DNA of 64,000 bases, taken from positions 18,680-82,679 of the forward strand of contig JBDTCO010000146.1 in the NCBI GenBank assembly GCA_039923495.1. Reading direction: 5' to 3'. The notes below the pieces were generated by a model, which worked only from the letters and a program-made list of their open reading frames with translations, made no database searches and was not told the DNA's origin. The DNA comes from JBDTCO01 sp039923495. GTDB lineage: Bacteria; Myxococcota_A; Polyangia; Palsa-1104. Position 1 is the stretch's first letter. Each line of letters begins with the position of its first letter. A program made the position numbers and the translations under genes. Below are positions 12,157 to 20,739 of this stretch, one piece after another.

Positions 12157-13829
12157 GCGCTCTGCTCCGCGTACCGTGCGCGTAGCTCGCGCTTGAGGAT
12201 CTTGCCGGTGGGGTTTCTGGGAAGCTCATCGACGAAGAACACGCGACGGGGGCGCTTGTAGTCCGCGAGCGTGACACCGACGAACGCACGCAACGTATCG
12301 GCGTCGGTCTCGTGATCGTGCGCGAGCACCACGTAGGCCACGAGCGACTCACCCCACTCCTTGTCGGGCACGCCGATGACGGCGGCGTCCTGCACCGCGG
12401 GGTGCTCGAAGAGACGCTGCTCTATCTCCCACGGGTACAAGTTCACGCCGCCGGAGATCACCATGTCGATCTTGCGATCGGCAAGGTAGTAGTAGCCGTC
12501 AGCGTCTCGGTACGCGAGATCACCGACGGAGATCGCGCCGTCGCGGGAGGCGGCGCTCGTGGCGTCGGCGTCCAAGTGATAGCCGTCCATCGCGAGGCGG
12601 CTGCGCACGTACAGCTCGCCGACGCGACCGACCGGCACCTCGTTGCCGTCCTCGCCGACGAGCGAGAGCTCGTTGCCCTGGATCGCGCGCCCGATGGTGC
12701 CGGGGCGGCTCGTGTGCTCGCCAGGACCCGCGAGCGTGACGAGGCCCGTCTCCGTCGCGCCGTAGACGTTGTAGAGGATAGGCCCGAGACAGTCCTCGAT
12801 GCCGCGCGCGGTCTCGGTCGGCAGCGGTGCTGCGCCGCTCATGATCCAGCGCAGCGACGAGGTGTCGTACGAGGAGCGCGTCGCCTCGGGGAGCGCGAGG
12901 ACACGCGACAGCATCGTGGGCACCATGAGGCTCGACGTGATGCGCTCACGTCCAACGAGCGCAAGCGTATCCTCGGCGTCGAAGTGGTCGACCGTGACGA
13001 TGCAGCCACCGAGCCCGATCACGGTGGCGACGAAGAACGCGGAGAGCGCGTGGTACAGCGGCGCGACCGCGAGGTGTCGCTCGTCGCGGGTGACCGGCAG
13101 CGAGGCGAGCAGACCGAACACCGCGGAGAGTCCCATGGTCTCGAAGTCGCGGCGCGCGCCCTTGCCGCGACCGGTCGTGCCCGAGGTGTAGATCATCACG
13201 CCGCCCCAGCCTTGGGGAGCAGCACCGACGTGCGGCGCGTCGTCGCGCCCGCTCGCGAGCAGCGTCTCGTAGTCGTCGAACCCGGGGACGGGGTGCGTGG
13301 CGACCGCGCGCAGGACGTGGGACTTGCGCCGCGCCTCGTCGACGGCCGGTGCGCACTCGGGGTGGAAGAAGAGCGCCTTCAGCCCCGCGTGGCCGACGAT
13401 GTACGCGACCTCTTCGCCCTTGAGGCGGTAGCCGAGCTGCACGCCGAGCGCGCCGAGGTGCGACAGTGCGAGGTGAAGCTCGAAGAACTCGTGTCCGTTC
13501 TTCAGCATGAGTCCGACGCGATCGCCGCTGCCGATGCCGATGCGCACGAGCGCGTGCGTGAGGCGATTCACGCGCCTATCGAGCTCCGAGTAGCTGAGGC
13601 GCAGAGCGCCGGAGACGAGCGCGGGTCGATCGGGCTCCGCGAGCGCGTGTGCGTGCACGACGGTGAGCGCGCCGTGACGACGCGCCGCGATCATGTCGCG
13701 CCCGAGCCGGGCGAGATCGAGGGGCCCGAACGCACGCGCCATGCCGGAGCGCAGCGCGATCTTCACGAGGCTGCGGGCGTCGAGCACGAGGCGTCGCGCC
13801 AGCGCTGCAGGCGACTCGTTGCCGATCAT
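12153..13829 (-). CDS. AMP-dependent acyl-CoA synthetase/ligase
   Basis: A 558-residue ANL-superfamily enzyme. Seen are the P-loop motif YTSGTTGRGKG, the A5 motif YGATETG, the A8 hinge region (ADRKIDMVISGGVNLYPWEI) and the C-terminal A10 motif NPTGKILKRE with the catalytic Lys. Such enzymes activate a carboxylic acid as an acyl-AMP and transfer it to CoA; the length and the GGVNLYP motif suggest a fatty-acid type of medium or long chain, but the acid cannot be named. It overlaps both neighbours by 4 bp (ATGA at each end), so it is coupled to the TPR protein upstream and the secreted protein downstream. Confidence 0.88.
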   Translation of the reverse strand: MIGNESPAALARRLVLDARSLVKIALRSGMARAFGPLDLARLGRDMIAARRHGALTVVHAHALAEPDRPALVSGALRLSYSELDRRVNRLTHALVRIGIGSGDRVGLMLKNGHEFFELHLALSHLGALGVQLGYRLKGEEVAYIVGHAGLKALFFHPECAPAVDEARRKSHVLRAVATHPVPGFDDYETLLASGRDDAPHVGAAPQGWGGVMIYTSGTTGRGKGARRDFETMGLSAVFGLLASLPVTRDERHLAVAPLYHALSAFFVATVIGLGGCIVTVDHFDAEDTLALVGRERITSSLMVPTMLSRVLALPEATRSSYDTSSLRWIMSGAAPLPTETARGIEDCLGPILYNVYGATETGLVTLAGPGEHTSRPGTIGRAIQGNELSLVGEDGNEVPVGRVGELYVRSRLAMDGYHLDADATSAASRDGAISVGDLAYRDADGYYYLADRKIDMVISGGVNLYPWEIEQRLFEHPAVQDAAVIGVPDKEWGESLVAYVVLAHDHETDADTLRAFVGVTLADYKRPRRVFFVDELPRNPTGKILKRELRARYAEQSA

Positions 13830-16800
13830 CAGGGTGCGCTGCCGCCGAGGATCTCGAGCTGGCGCTCGGCCTCCGACCGCGTTGGAGACGACGGCGGCGC
13901 GATGAGCAGGTACTGCTGGTACGCGTGGATGGCGGCGTCGTTCTGGCGACCCATGCGGTACGCATCCGCGAGCAGCACCCACGCGTCCGGCAGCCACGCG
14001 GTCTTCGACGGGGCGAGCTTCACTGCGCGAGCGAGCGTGACGAGGCCCGGGCCGCGCTGCCCCGCATCGAGCAAGGCGCGACCGTACTTGAAGGCCGCCT
14101 CCGCGGACTGCGGTGCCGCGCGCACGGCATCCTCGTAGGCGTGACGCGCCTTGTCGGCCTGCTGCATATCGCTCAGGCAGTCTCCCTCGAGCAAGAGTGC
14201 CTCGGCGCGGAGCGGCCCCGATTTCGCGAGTGGCGCGAGCTCCGTGAGCGCTTCCTTCGACTGTCCGAGGCGCACGAGCATGCGCGCGCGACCGAGCGCC
14301 GCGCGATCGGTCGTCGGTGGACGACGCGCGAGCGAGTACTCGGTCGATGCCGCGTCGAACTTGTTCTCGCCCTCGAGCACCTCGCCGAGCACGAAGTGCG
14401 CCTCCGGGAGGTCCTGCAGCATGACCGCACGACGAGCGAGCACGATCGCGTCCTCGGGATGCCCGCTCTCGAGCTCGACCTTCGCGAGCACGAGCGTGCC
14501 GACCGCAGAACGATCGTCGTCCTTCACCACCGACTCCGAGAGCGCGCGCGCATCGTCGAGGCGGTGCTGCGTGATGGCCAGCTCTGCCGCGGCGAGACGC
14601 AGCGGCGCGGTGGGGTTGCCGAGCTTGAGCGCCTCGTCGAAGAGGCGCTTGCCCTCGTCGAGCTGGCTGGAGCGGACCGCGACCCGGGCCTCGCGCTCGA
14701 TGAACATCGGCGACGACGGTGCGAGCTTGAGAGCCTCCGCGTACACCTTCTTCGCCTCGTCGAGCTTGTTCTGCGCCTCGAGCGACTCGCCGAGCCCGAG
14801 CCACACGGGCAGGAGATCGCCGCCCGACTTGTTGTCGTCGAGCACCGCGCGGAAGCGCGCCTCGGCCTCCGCAGGCTGACCGATCGCGAGGTAGGCAGCA
14901 CCGATGGTCGCCGCGCCCTGCGCATTTCCCCCGAGCGTCGCCACGGCCTTGCCGAGCGCGGCCAGCGCCTCGGGCATCTTGCCGAGCGCATGCTGCGCGC
15001 GCGCCAGCGACGTCCATGCCTCGATGAGCTTCGGATCCTCGATGGTCGCCTGCTGGTAGAGCTCGACGGCCTTCTGACGATCGTCGTTCGTGACGTTCGA
15101 GCGCGACTCGATGAGCCGGCCGCGCAGGAGCGCGACGCGCGCCTCCTTGGGTCGGAGCTGCTCGACGGCGGTCAACAGCGTGTCCGCCTCGTCGACCTCG
15201 CCCTTGGCAAGCACGGCCTGCGCGAGCAGGAGCCGCGGCTCGACGCCACGCGCGTCGAGCGCCACGAGCTTGCGCAGGTCATCGACGGCGCTCGCAGGCT
15301 GCGGACCGCTGACGCGCAGGCGCGCGAGCCCGAGCGCGGCGTCCCATGCGATGTGCGAGTGCGCGATATCGGAGTCGAGCGACGCTGCTTTCTTGAAGCG
15401 CTCCTCCGCCTCGTCGCGACGCCCCGCATCGATGGCGATCTGACCAAGGGAGGCGTACGCCTCGGCGAGCTCGCCCTTGGTGAGCGTGCTGGCCTGCGCG
15501 GTGACGAGGGCCTGCAGCTTCGTCGCGGCCGCGTTGTCGCCGCCGCGTGCAGCGACGCGCAGCTGACCGAAGCGTGCGCGCACGTGGTCGGGCTGGAGAC
15601 CGAGCACCTTCGCGTAGCCCGCGGCGGCGCCCTTGTCGTCGCCACTTCGCTCCGTCGCGAGCGCGAGGCCGTAGTGTCCCTGCGCGCGCGACGCGTCGGC
15701 AGCGACGGACTTCTTGAACGCGGCGGTGGCGGCCGCGACGTCTCGACCCGCGAGCTCGACCCAGCCGAGGTACGCGAGCACGGCGGCATCGTTCGGGCTC
15801 GTCGCGAGCGTTCCCTCGAGCGCCGTGCGTGCTGCGACGAGGTCGCCCTCGTCGAGCGCGCGCAGCCCTTCGGCCGCGGCACGATCGGCCGGAGATGGCG
15901 CGCGCGAAACCGGCTGCGCGAGGAGCGCCTTGCCGAGGGCGAGCTCGCCGCTCACGCCGAGGTGTGCCTCGAGGAAGTGCGCCTGCGCTTCGAGCAGCGC
16001 TGCGCGCTCGTTCGGGTGGTCGCCGCCCGACAGCGGCGCGAGCGACCGCGTCACCTCGCGGAACCCGATCATGGTGTCGCTCCCGATCGCGGTGCGCGCG
16101 TTGTTGATCGCGACCTCGACCTCGGCGCGGTTCTGGCCCGAGAACAGCCCCATCTTCCACGCCGCGATGCCACCGCCGGCGAGGAGCACGACCACGGCGC
16201 CGCCGAGGATCAGCGGCAGGCGGTTGCGTCGCCTAGGTTCCGCCGGCGCGTCGCTGAACGAGTTCGTTTGCGGCGGCTCGGGCTCGAGCAGATCGCTGAG
16301 CGAGTCGGCGTCGCCCGTCGCGAGAGGCACGACGTCGGCCGCGGCGCGCACCGTGCGATGCCCGGGCAGGTCGACGGCGCGATCGACGCGCGGCGCCGGC
16401 AGATCGGCATCGATGCGTGGCGTGGGCAGATCGACATCGACACGAGGTCCCGGGAGCTCAGGGATGTCCGCGTCGTCGATGTCCGGCGCGTCGAGATCGA
16501 GCGGCACCTCGATTTCGGGCGCGCTCGAGCTTTGCGGCGGTGCGAACGGCGGCGGAGACTTCGCACCCGGGAAGCTCGGCGGACGCACCGGTGGCTTCGT
16601 ATCGCGCGGGGCAGGGAGATCGAGTCCACCATCGGGGCGCTCGGTGACGGGCGGTGTCGACGGCGCAAACCGTGGCGGCTGCGCCGCGCGCGGCGCGGGC
16701 AGGTCGACGATGTCGGGCTCGGCGGCAGCGGCAGCGGCACGCGGCGGCGGCGCAAGCGGCGACTTCTGCACGGGCGCCGGCAGGTCCGGCTCCTCGTCGA

Positions 16801-17116
16801 GGTCGAGGAGAGGCGGCGTGGCAGGTGGGGGTGCGGAGAGGCTCGAGAAGTCGACGTCTCCGAGCGCAGCGTCGGTGAGCAAGAGCTCTGGCATCACCGG
16901 CGCGTCGGGACCGCCCGCGCTGAGATCGAGCGGCGCCTGCCCCGCTGCTTGCTGCGAGGCGTCGGCATCGAAGGACGAGAGCGAGATCTCGCGCGGACCG
17001 ACGGAGGCGAACGGGACGGTGTTCGCGTGGTGGCACTTTGGGCACGCTGTGCTCCCGGCCGCTCCGGGACTGCCGGCGTCGAAGTCCGCTCCACACTGCT
17101 CACACGTGATCGTCAT
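13829..17116 (-). CDS. Zinc-ribbon, single-pass membrane protein with long TPR domain
   Basis: A 1095-residue protein. The N-terminus is a zinc ribbon (CEQCGADFD...CPKCHHANT), followed by about 280 residues of low-complexity Pro/Asp-rich sequence with repeated DLPAPR/DLPTPR-like units, a membrane segment near residue 345 (LILGGAVVVLLAGGGIAAW), and then roughly 700 residues of TPR-type repeats (for example YLGWVELAGRDVAAATAAFK). The layout suggests a cytoplasmic Zn/Pro-rich arm and a periplasmic scaffold. The chosen ATG (17116) is the one that gives the CxxC pair; the open frame further upstream covers a tRNA gene. Partners are unknown. It heads the operon ending in selB. Confidence 0.78.
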   Translation of the reverse strand: MTITCEQCGADFDAGSPGAAGSTACPKCHHANTVPFASVGPREISLSSFDADASQQAAGQAPLDLSAGGPDAPVMPELLLTDAALGDVDFSSLSAPPPATPPLLDLDEEPDLPAPVQKSPLAPPPRAAAAAAEPDIVDLPAPRAAQPPRFAPSTPPVTERPDGGLDLPAPRDTKPPVRPPSFPGAKSPPPFAPPQSSSAPEIEVPLDLDAPDIDDADIPELPGPRVDVDLPTPRIDADLPAPRVDRAVDLPGHRTVRAAADVVPLATGDADSLSDLLEPEPPQTNSFSDAPAEPRRRNRLPLILGGAVVVLLAGGGIAAWKMGLFSGQNRAEVEVAINNARTAIGSDTMIGFREVTRSLAPLSGGDHPNERAALLEAQAHFLEAHLGVSGELALGKALLAQPVSRAPSPADRAAAEGLRALDEGDLVAARTALEGTLATSPNDAAVLAYLGWVELAGRDVAAATAAFKKSVAADASRAQGHYGLALATERSGDDKGAAAGYAKVLGLQPDHVRARFGQLRVAARGGDNAAATKLQALVTAQASTLTKGELAEAYASLGQIAIDAGRRDEAEERFKKAASLDSDIAHSHIAWDAALGLARLRVSGPQPASAVDDLRKLVALDARGVEPRLLLAQAVLAKGEVDEADTLLTAVEQLRPKEARVALLRGRLIESRSNVTNDDRQKAVELYQQATIEDPKLIEAWTSLARAQHALGKMPEALAALGKAVATLGGNAQGAATIGAAYLAIGQPAEAEARFRAVLDDNKSGGDLLPVWLGLGESLEAQNKLDEAKKVYAEALKLAPSSPMFIEREARVAVRSSQLDEGKRLFDEALKLGNPTAPLRLAAAELAITQHRLDDARALSESVVKDDDRSAVGTLVLAKVELESGHPEDAIVLARRAVMLQDLPEAHFVLGEVLEGENKFDAASTEYSLARRPPTTDRAALGRARMLVRLGQSKEALTELAPLAKSGPLRAEALLLEGDCLSDMQQADKARHAYEDAVRAAPQSAEAAFKYGRALLDAGQRGPGLVTLARAVKLAPSKTAWLPDAWVLLADAYRMGRQNDAAIHAYQQYLLIAPPSSPTRSEAERQLEILGGSAP

Positions 17117-17239
17117 GGCCTCGCCCCAGGAGCCGCTCGCGTGAGCGACGGGCGAACAGCATATCACGTGCCTCCCCACGCTCCCATTTGCGTTGCGCAC
17201 GTCATCGCATCGTGGGCACCTGGTCGCGCTCGTTCCCCT

Positions 17240-17268
17240 TTGACAAGGCAGGTGTCGTCGCGTTAAAG
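17240..17268 (+). promoter_or_regulatory. Likely sigma-70 promoter of the tRNA cluster
   Basis: A perfect -35 box TTGACA (17240-17245) is followed after 17 bases by TTAAAG (17263-17268), a weak -10 match. It lies about 40 bp before tRNA-Ser(TGA), the expected place for a stable-RNA promoter. Confidence 0.55.
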
Positions 17269-17308
17269 GATCGCTCCCGTTCGCACCCCACAACGGGACT
17301 GACAACCT

Positions 17309-17391
17309 GGAGGAGTGGCCGAGCGGTTTAAGGCAGCGGTTTTGAAAACCGCCGCGCGCGAGCGCCGGGGGTTCGAATCCCTCCTCCTCCG
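17309..17391 (+). tRNA. tRNA-Ser(TGA)
   Basis: A cloverleaf closes with acceptor stem GGAGGAG/CTCCTCC, discriminator G, T arm GGGGG-TTCGAAT-CCCTC and anticodon arm GCGGT-TTTGAAA-ACCGC, giving anticodon TGA (reads UCA, UCG, UCU). A short extra arm (GCGC/GCGC) marks it as class II, as for serine. CCA is not encoded. Confidence 0.95.
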
Positions 17392-17468
17392 CCCGCACAC
17401 GAGCTTTGGCCTCTTCAGCTTGTCAGGTGACAATCGAATAGACGGACGCGTAACAATTTCAAGACGGA

Positions 17469-17491
17469 GAGAGCCTTTTTCAGCGGCTCTC
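17469..17491 (+). terminator. Hairpin between two serine tRNA genes
   Basis: A perfect 7-bp inverted repeat GAGAGCC/GGCTCTC encloses TTTTTCAGC, 8 bp before tRNA-Ser(GCT). The T-run is in the loop, not after the stem, so this may be a processing signal or weak terminator and not a classic intrinsic one. Confidence 0.4.
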
Positions 17492-17498
17492 GTCGTCG

Positions 17499-17588
17499 GG
17501 AGAGGTGACCGAGAGGCCGAAGGTACCCGCTTGCTAAGCGGGCATAGGGTCAAAAACCTTATCGCGGGTTCGAATCCCGCCCTCTCCG
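17499..17588 (+). tRNA. tRNA-Ser(GCT)
   Basis: Acceptor stem GGAGAGG/CCTCTCC, discriminator G, T arm GCGGG-TTCGAAT-CCCGC, and an anticodon stem around TTGCTAA with anticodon GCT (reads AGC and AGU). The long variable arm (about 17 bases, around AGGGTCAAAAACCTT) is the class II serine hallmark. CCA is not encoded. Confidence 0.96.
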
Positions 17589-17593
17589 CGAAA

Positions 17594-17614
17594 GTGACAC
17601 CGAAAAGTTGTCAC
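17594..17614. promoter_or_regulatory. Inverted repeat overlapping a possible tRNA-Arg promoter
   Basis: GTGACA and TGTCAC form a 6-bp inverted repeat with 9 bases between. The right arm overlaps a possible -35 box TTGTCA (17608-17613), with ATACGG 17 bases on as a weak -10, just before tRNA-Arg. It could be a terminator stem of the preceding tRNA or a control site; support is modest. Confidence 0.3.
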
Positions 17615-17650
17615 GGTGTGCTTTGGCATGATACGGAGCACCCACTTTTT

Positions 17651-17724
17651 GCAGTCGTAGCTCAGCTGGATAGAGCATCGGCCTACGAAGCCGGGGGTCG
17701 GAGGTTCGAATCCTCCCGACTGCG
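17651..17724 (+). tRNA. tRNA-Arg(ACG)
   Basis: Acceptor stem GCAGTCG/CGACTGC with discriminator G, D arm with AGCTCAGCTGGATAGAGC, anticodon loop CTACGAA giving anticodon ACG, and a standard short variable loop. A34 of this tRNA is normally changed to inosine by TadA, which lets it read CGU, CGC and CGA; the tadA gene is 27 bp downstream. CCA is not encoded. Confidence 0.97.
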
Positions 17725-17751
17725 CAAGACCCCAACCCTCACGACCCAACC

Positions 17752-18216
17752 ATGCAGTCCGACGAGAGCTTCATGAACGAAGCCCTCGCCGAGGCTGCGA
17801 GCGCGGGAGCAGCCGGCGATGTCCCTGTCGGTGCGGTGATCGTCGTCGGCGGTGTCATCATCGGGCGTGGCGGAAATCGTCGCCAGCGAGATGGTGATCC
17901 CACTGCCCACGCGGAGCTGCTGGCCATCCGGGAGGCAGCTCGACACGTCGGTGGATGGCGCATCCTCGACGCGACCCTGTACGTCACGCAGGAGCCGTGT
18001 CCCATGTGTGCCGGCGCCATCGTGAACGCGCGCATCGCTCGCGTGGTCTTCGGGTGCGCCAATCCGAAGGCTGGTGCGGCGGTCACGCTCTACCGGCTCC
18101 TCGACGATCCGCGGCTCAACCACCGGGCCGCGGTCGAACAAGGCCTCAAGGCGGAGGACGGGGCGAAGCTGCTCAAGGACTTCTTCGCCCTGCGAAGGAA
18201 GCCCAAGCAGCACTGA
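17752..18216 (+). CDS. tadA: tRNA-specific adenosine-34 deaminase TadA
   Basis: A 154-residue cytidine-deaminase-fold enzyme with the zinc and proton-shuttle motifs HAE (His53, Glu55) and PCPMC (Cys83, Cys86). TadA converts A34 to inosine in tRNA-Arg(ACG). The stretch EPCPMCAGAIVNARI and the short length match TadA better than guanine or cytosine deaminases. The substrate tRNA gene lies 27 bp upstream on the same strand, so enzyme and substrate may be co-transcribed. The gene is also upstream of the SRP RNA and dnaX, an order seen in many bacteria. Confidence 0.95.
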   Translation: MQSDESFMNEALAEAASAGAAGDVPVGAVIVVGGVIIGRGGNRRQRDGDPTAHAELLAIREAARHVGGWRILDATLYVTQEPCPMCAGAIVNARIARVVFGCANPKAGAAVTLYRLLDDPRLNHRAAVEQGLKAEDGAKLLKDFFALRRKPKQH

Positions 18217-18259
18217 CAGCCGCGCCGCGTGCAACAAGCCGCTGTAACAAGCCCACCAA

Positions 18260-18348
18260 GGAGAGGTGGCAGAGCCTGGTCGATTGCGCCTGATTCGAAA
18301 TCAGGTGTACCTGCAAGGGTACCGGGGGTTCGAATCCCTCCCTCTCCG
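18260..18348 (+). tRNA. tRNA-Ser(CGA)
   Basis: Acceptor stem GGAGAGG/CCTCTCC, discriminator G, anticodon arm CTGAT-TCGAA-ATCAG giving CGA (reads UCG), T arm GGGGG-TTCGAAT-CCCTC, and a class II variable arm (GTACCTGCAAGGGTAC). CCA is not encoded. The 248 bases to the next tRNA hold no gene that I can support; a 13-bp direct repeat (GCGCACAGCGCAA at 18386 and 18421) lies there. Confidence 0.96.
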
Positions 18349-18596
18349 CAAAGCACCACCGCACCATCGAAGAATTCTCGACCGAGCGCACAGCGCAAAG
18401 TCGAGCGAGTACGCTGCGAAGCGCACAGCGCAAGCAGCAGCATGAATCCGCTCCCTGCAGCACCGGGCCCGTAACGAGCAAGGCGCCAAGCGCCAAGCGA
18501 GAAGCGAGCAACAACGCGCGCGAGAAACGCGCGGTGGGGAGAGGCTCGCAGCGGCTCTACCGCAGCGAGGGGGGACGGGAACGTCCACCAACAATG

Positions 18597-18681
18597 GGAG
18601 AGGTGCCAGAGTGGCCGATTGGGCACGACTGGAAATCGTGTGTATCGAAAGGTACCGAGGGTTCGAATCCCTCCTTCTCCG
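18597..18681 (+). tRNA. tRNA-Ser(GGA)
   Basis: Acceptor stem GGAGAGG/CTTCTCC (one G-T pair), discriminator G, anticodon arm CACGA-CTGGAAA-TCGTG giving GGA (reads UCC and UCU), T arm GAGGG-TTCGAAT-CCCTC, and a class II extra arm (GTATCGAAAGGTAC). CCA is not encoded. It is the fourth serine isoacceptor of the cluster and lies 27 bp before the SRP RNA. Confidence 0.96.
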
Positions 18682-18708
18682 CTGAGGCCTCGCTTCCACG
18701 AGGCCGCA

Positions 18709-18802
18709 TGGCTCTGGGTGACGCAAAGCAGACGAACTCCGCCAGGCCCGGAAGGGAGCAACGGTAGTCGGCCGCGCGGGTGCCCGGAGCCACCTTTTTT
18801 TC
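18709..18802 (+). ncRNA. ffs: Small signal recognition particle RNA (4.5S type)
   Basis: The sequence contains the SRP domain IV core GCCAGGCCCGGAAGGGAGCA (18751-18770), with the GGAA tetraloop and the A/C-rich internal loop (AGCAAC) that bind Ffh. The ends pair as GGCTCTGGG (18710-18718) with CCCGGAGCC (18783-18791), closing one long hairpin of about 83 nt, the short bacterial form without an Alu domain. Eight Ts (18795-18802) follow the closing stem, an intrinsic terminator. It sits between tRNA-Ser(GGA) and dnaX. The Ffh and FtsY genes are outside the window. Exact ends are inferred from the helix. Confidence 0.93.
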
Positions 18803-19038
18803 GCTCTGCCGAGGGGACTTTTCCGATCCCCATCGGACAGCGCCGACGAGCCTCCCCCGAGCGCGCATTTTCGCGCGCGGATCGGAGCATCCCATCGCGT
18901 CCGTCTCTTCGACTGCAGATCACCTCGCAGATCGGTTCTGTCGCGCGCGGCGCTCGAGGCCGACACGCCCGGCCAAATGGCCGTGCTGTTGCGCGGCAGA
19001 GCGCATATGCTCTGCTTCCGCCGCTCGCGGACCACGCC

Positions 19039-20730
19039 ATGTCCTATCTCGTCCTCGCCCGTAAATATCGTCCGCAGACGTTCTCCGAGATCGTCGGGCA
19101 GGAGCACGTCACCGACACGCTGAAGAGCGCGATCGCGCAGGGGCGGCTCCATCACGCGTTCCTGTTCTGCGGAGCGCGCGGCGTCGGCAAGACCACCGCG
19201 GCGCGCATCCTCGCCAAGGCGCTGTCGTGCGAGAACGGCCCCGCACCCGAGCCCTGCAACCACTGCGAGGCGTGCCGCGAGATCACGAACGGCTCATCCG
19301 TCGATGTGCAGGAGATCGACGCGGCATCGAACAACGGCGTCGACAACATCCGCGAGCTCCGTGACGCCATCCGCTACGCCCCCGTCCGGGGCAAGAAGAA
19401 GGTCTACATCCTCGACGAGGTACACATGCTGTCATCGGGTGCGTGGAACGCGCTCCTGAAGACGCTCGAGGAGCCACCGCCGCACGCCGTGTTCGTGTTC
19501 GCCACGACGGATCCGCACAAGCTGCCGGCCACGATCCTCTCGCGCGTCCAGCGCTACAACTTCAAGCTCGTGCCGGTGCGTCGCGTGGCCGAGCACCTCG
19601 CCGACATCCTCGGCCGCGAGGGACTCACCGCCGAGCCCGCTGCGCTGACGCTCATCGCACGCGAGAGCGGCGGCTCGATCCGCGACGGGCTGTCGCTCGT
19701 CGATCAGATCCTCGCCGGAGCCTGGCAGACGCTCACCGATTCGAAGCAGCCGCTCACCGAGGCGCGCGTCGCCGATCTCCTCGGCGTCGCCGATCGCGCG
19801 CTCGTGTCCGGCATCGCTGCGTCCATCATCGATCGGCAGCCGGACGTCGCGCTGCGCCTCGTCGACGACGCGTTTCGCAACGGCTACGACCTCGTGCAGC
19901 TCGCGCACACGCTGCTCGGCGTGCTCCGCGATCTCGTCGTCGTCGCTGCCGTGAAGGAGCCGGGCGCGCTGATCGATGGTGGGCCAGGTGAGCTCGAGGT
20001 GCTGTCGCAGCTCGCGGCGCGCTCACCCAAGGGACTCGCCGAGATCCTGTTCCAGCGCTTCTCGCGCACCACCGAGCAGGTCGCGCGCGCATCGACGCCG
20101 CGTCACGTGCTCGAGGTCGGCCTCGTCGAGCTGTGCTGGGCCGAGCCGCTCGAACCCATCTCGGGGCTGCTCGATCGCCTGCTCGAGCTCGAAGGCGCGC
20201 TCGCAGATGGAGGTCCTCCGCCGCCGCGCGTGCAGCGCACGGTCGAGACCTCGCCAGGGACCGAGGTACCTCGCGTCGTCGACGCACCGAGGGGCGAACC
20301 GCCTTCCACGCCCACGGCTCGTGCGCCGCAGCGCGCGCCGCAGAACTTCACCGAGCTCGTCGAGGCCGTGCTCTCGCGCTCGCCGCGGCTGTCGGTGCTG
20401 TCGCAGGGTCGCTGCGTCGAGTTCACGCCGGAGAAGCTGACGCTCGCGTTCGACCGCGAGTTCGACGCCGACGGCATGCGCGAGCGCATGGAGGTCCTGC
20501 GCGGCGTCCTCACCGAGGTCCTCGGCAAGGCGCCCGACGTCGAGATCACCGTCGGCTCGCACGAGGACGTCACGCGCACCGAGACGCTCATCGAGGTCGA
20601 GGCGCGCAAGGTCGTCGAGGACCGCGAGGTGCGTCGTCGCGAGTCCATCGATCACCCGGTTCGCAAGGCGCTCGATGAGCGCTTTGGTGGCACCTGGAAA
20701 GAGCCCGTCGTCGATCTCGACAAGGAATAG
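19039..20730 (+). CDS. dnaX: DNA polymerase III subunit tau/gamma (DnaX)
   Basis: A 563-residue clamp-loader ATPase starting MSYLVLARKYRPQTFSEIVG. It carries Walker A (GARGVGKTTAA), the four zinc-binding Cys typical of DnaX (CENGPAPEPCNHCEAC), Walker B (VYILDEVHML) and SRC-like LSRVQRYNF. Residues 1-370 are the clamp-loader domains; the rest is a shorter tau-type tail, less than the about 640 residues of E. coli tau. I see no A-rich slippery sequence, so a frameshifted gamma form is not supported. The ATG at 19039 is chosen by homology; the open frame upstream runs over the SRP RNA. It is followed at once by ybaB. Confidence 0.95.
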   Translation: MSYLVLARKYRPQTFSEIVGQEHVTDTLKSAIAQGRLHHAFLFCGARGVGKTTAARILAKALSCENGPAPEPCNHCEACREITNGSSVDVQEIDAASNNGVDNIRELRDAIRYAPVRGKKKVYILDEVHMLSSGAWNALLKTLEEPPPHAVFVFATTDPHKLPATILSRVQRYNFKLVPVRRVAEHLADILGREGLTAEPAALTLIARESGGSIRDGLSLVDQILAGAWQTLTDSKQPLTEARVADLLGVADRALVSGIAASIIDRQPDVALRLVDDAFRNGYDLVQLAHTLLGVLRDLVVVAAVKEPGALIDGGPGELEVLSQLAARSPKGLAEILFQRFSRTTEQVARASTPRHVLEVGLVELCWAEPLEPISGLLDRLLELEGALADGGPPPPRVQRTVETSPGTEVPRVVDAPRGEPPSTPTARAPQRAPQNFTELVEAVLSRSPRLSVLSQGRCVEFTPEKLTLAFDREFDADGMRERMEVLRGVLTEVLGKAPDVEITVGSHEDVTRTETLIEVEARKVVEDREVRRRESIDHPVRKALDERFGGTWKEPVVDLDKE

Positions 20731-20739
20731 GAGTCCATC

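Noticed and set aside
12312..17266. Very long plus-strand open frames (608 and 1113 aa) opposite the acyl-CoA synthetase and TPR genes
   Set aside because: Shadow frames of high-GC genes; Arg/Ala/Glu-rich without domains, while the minus strand holds complete families.
17309..17391. tRNA-Sec, because selB is nearby
   Set aside because: Anticodon is TGA (reads UCA), not TCA; acceptor stem is a standard 7 bp, so it is a serine tRNA.
13829..17398. TPR protein starting at 17398
   Set aside because: Codons 17117-17398 cover tRNA-Ser(TGA) and the promoter; the zinc ribbon starts right after ATG 17116.
19039..20730. Programmed frameshift in dnaX
   Set aside because: No A-run slippery site with a following hairpin was found near the tau/gamma boundary.
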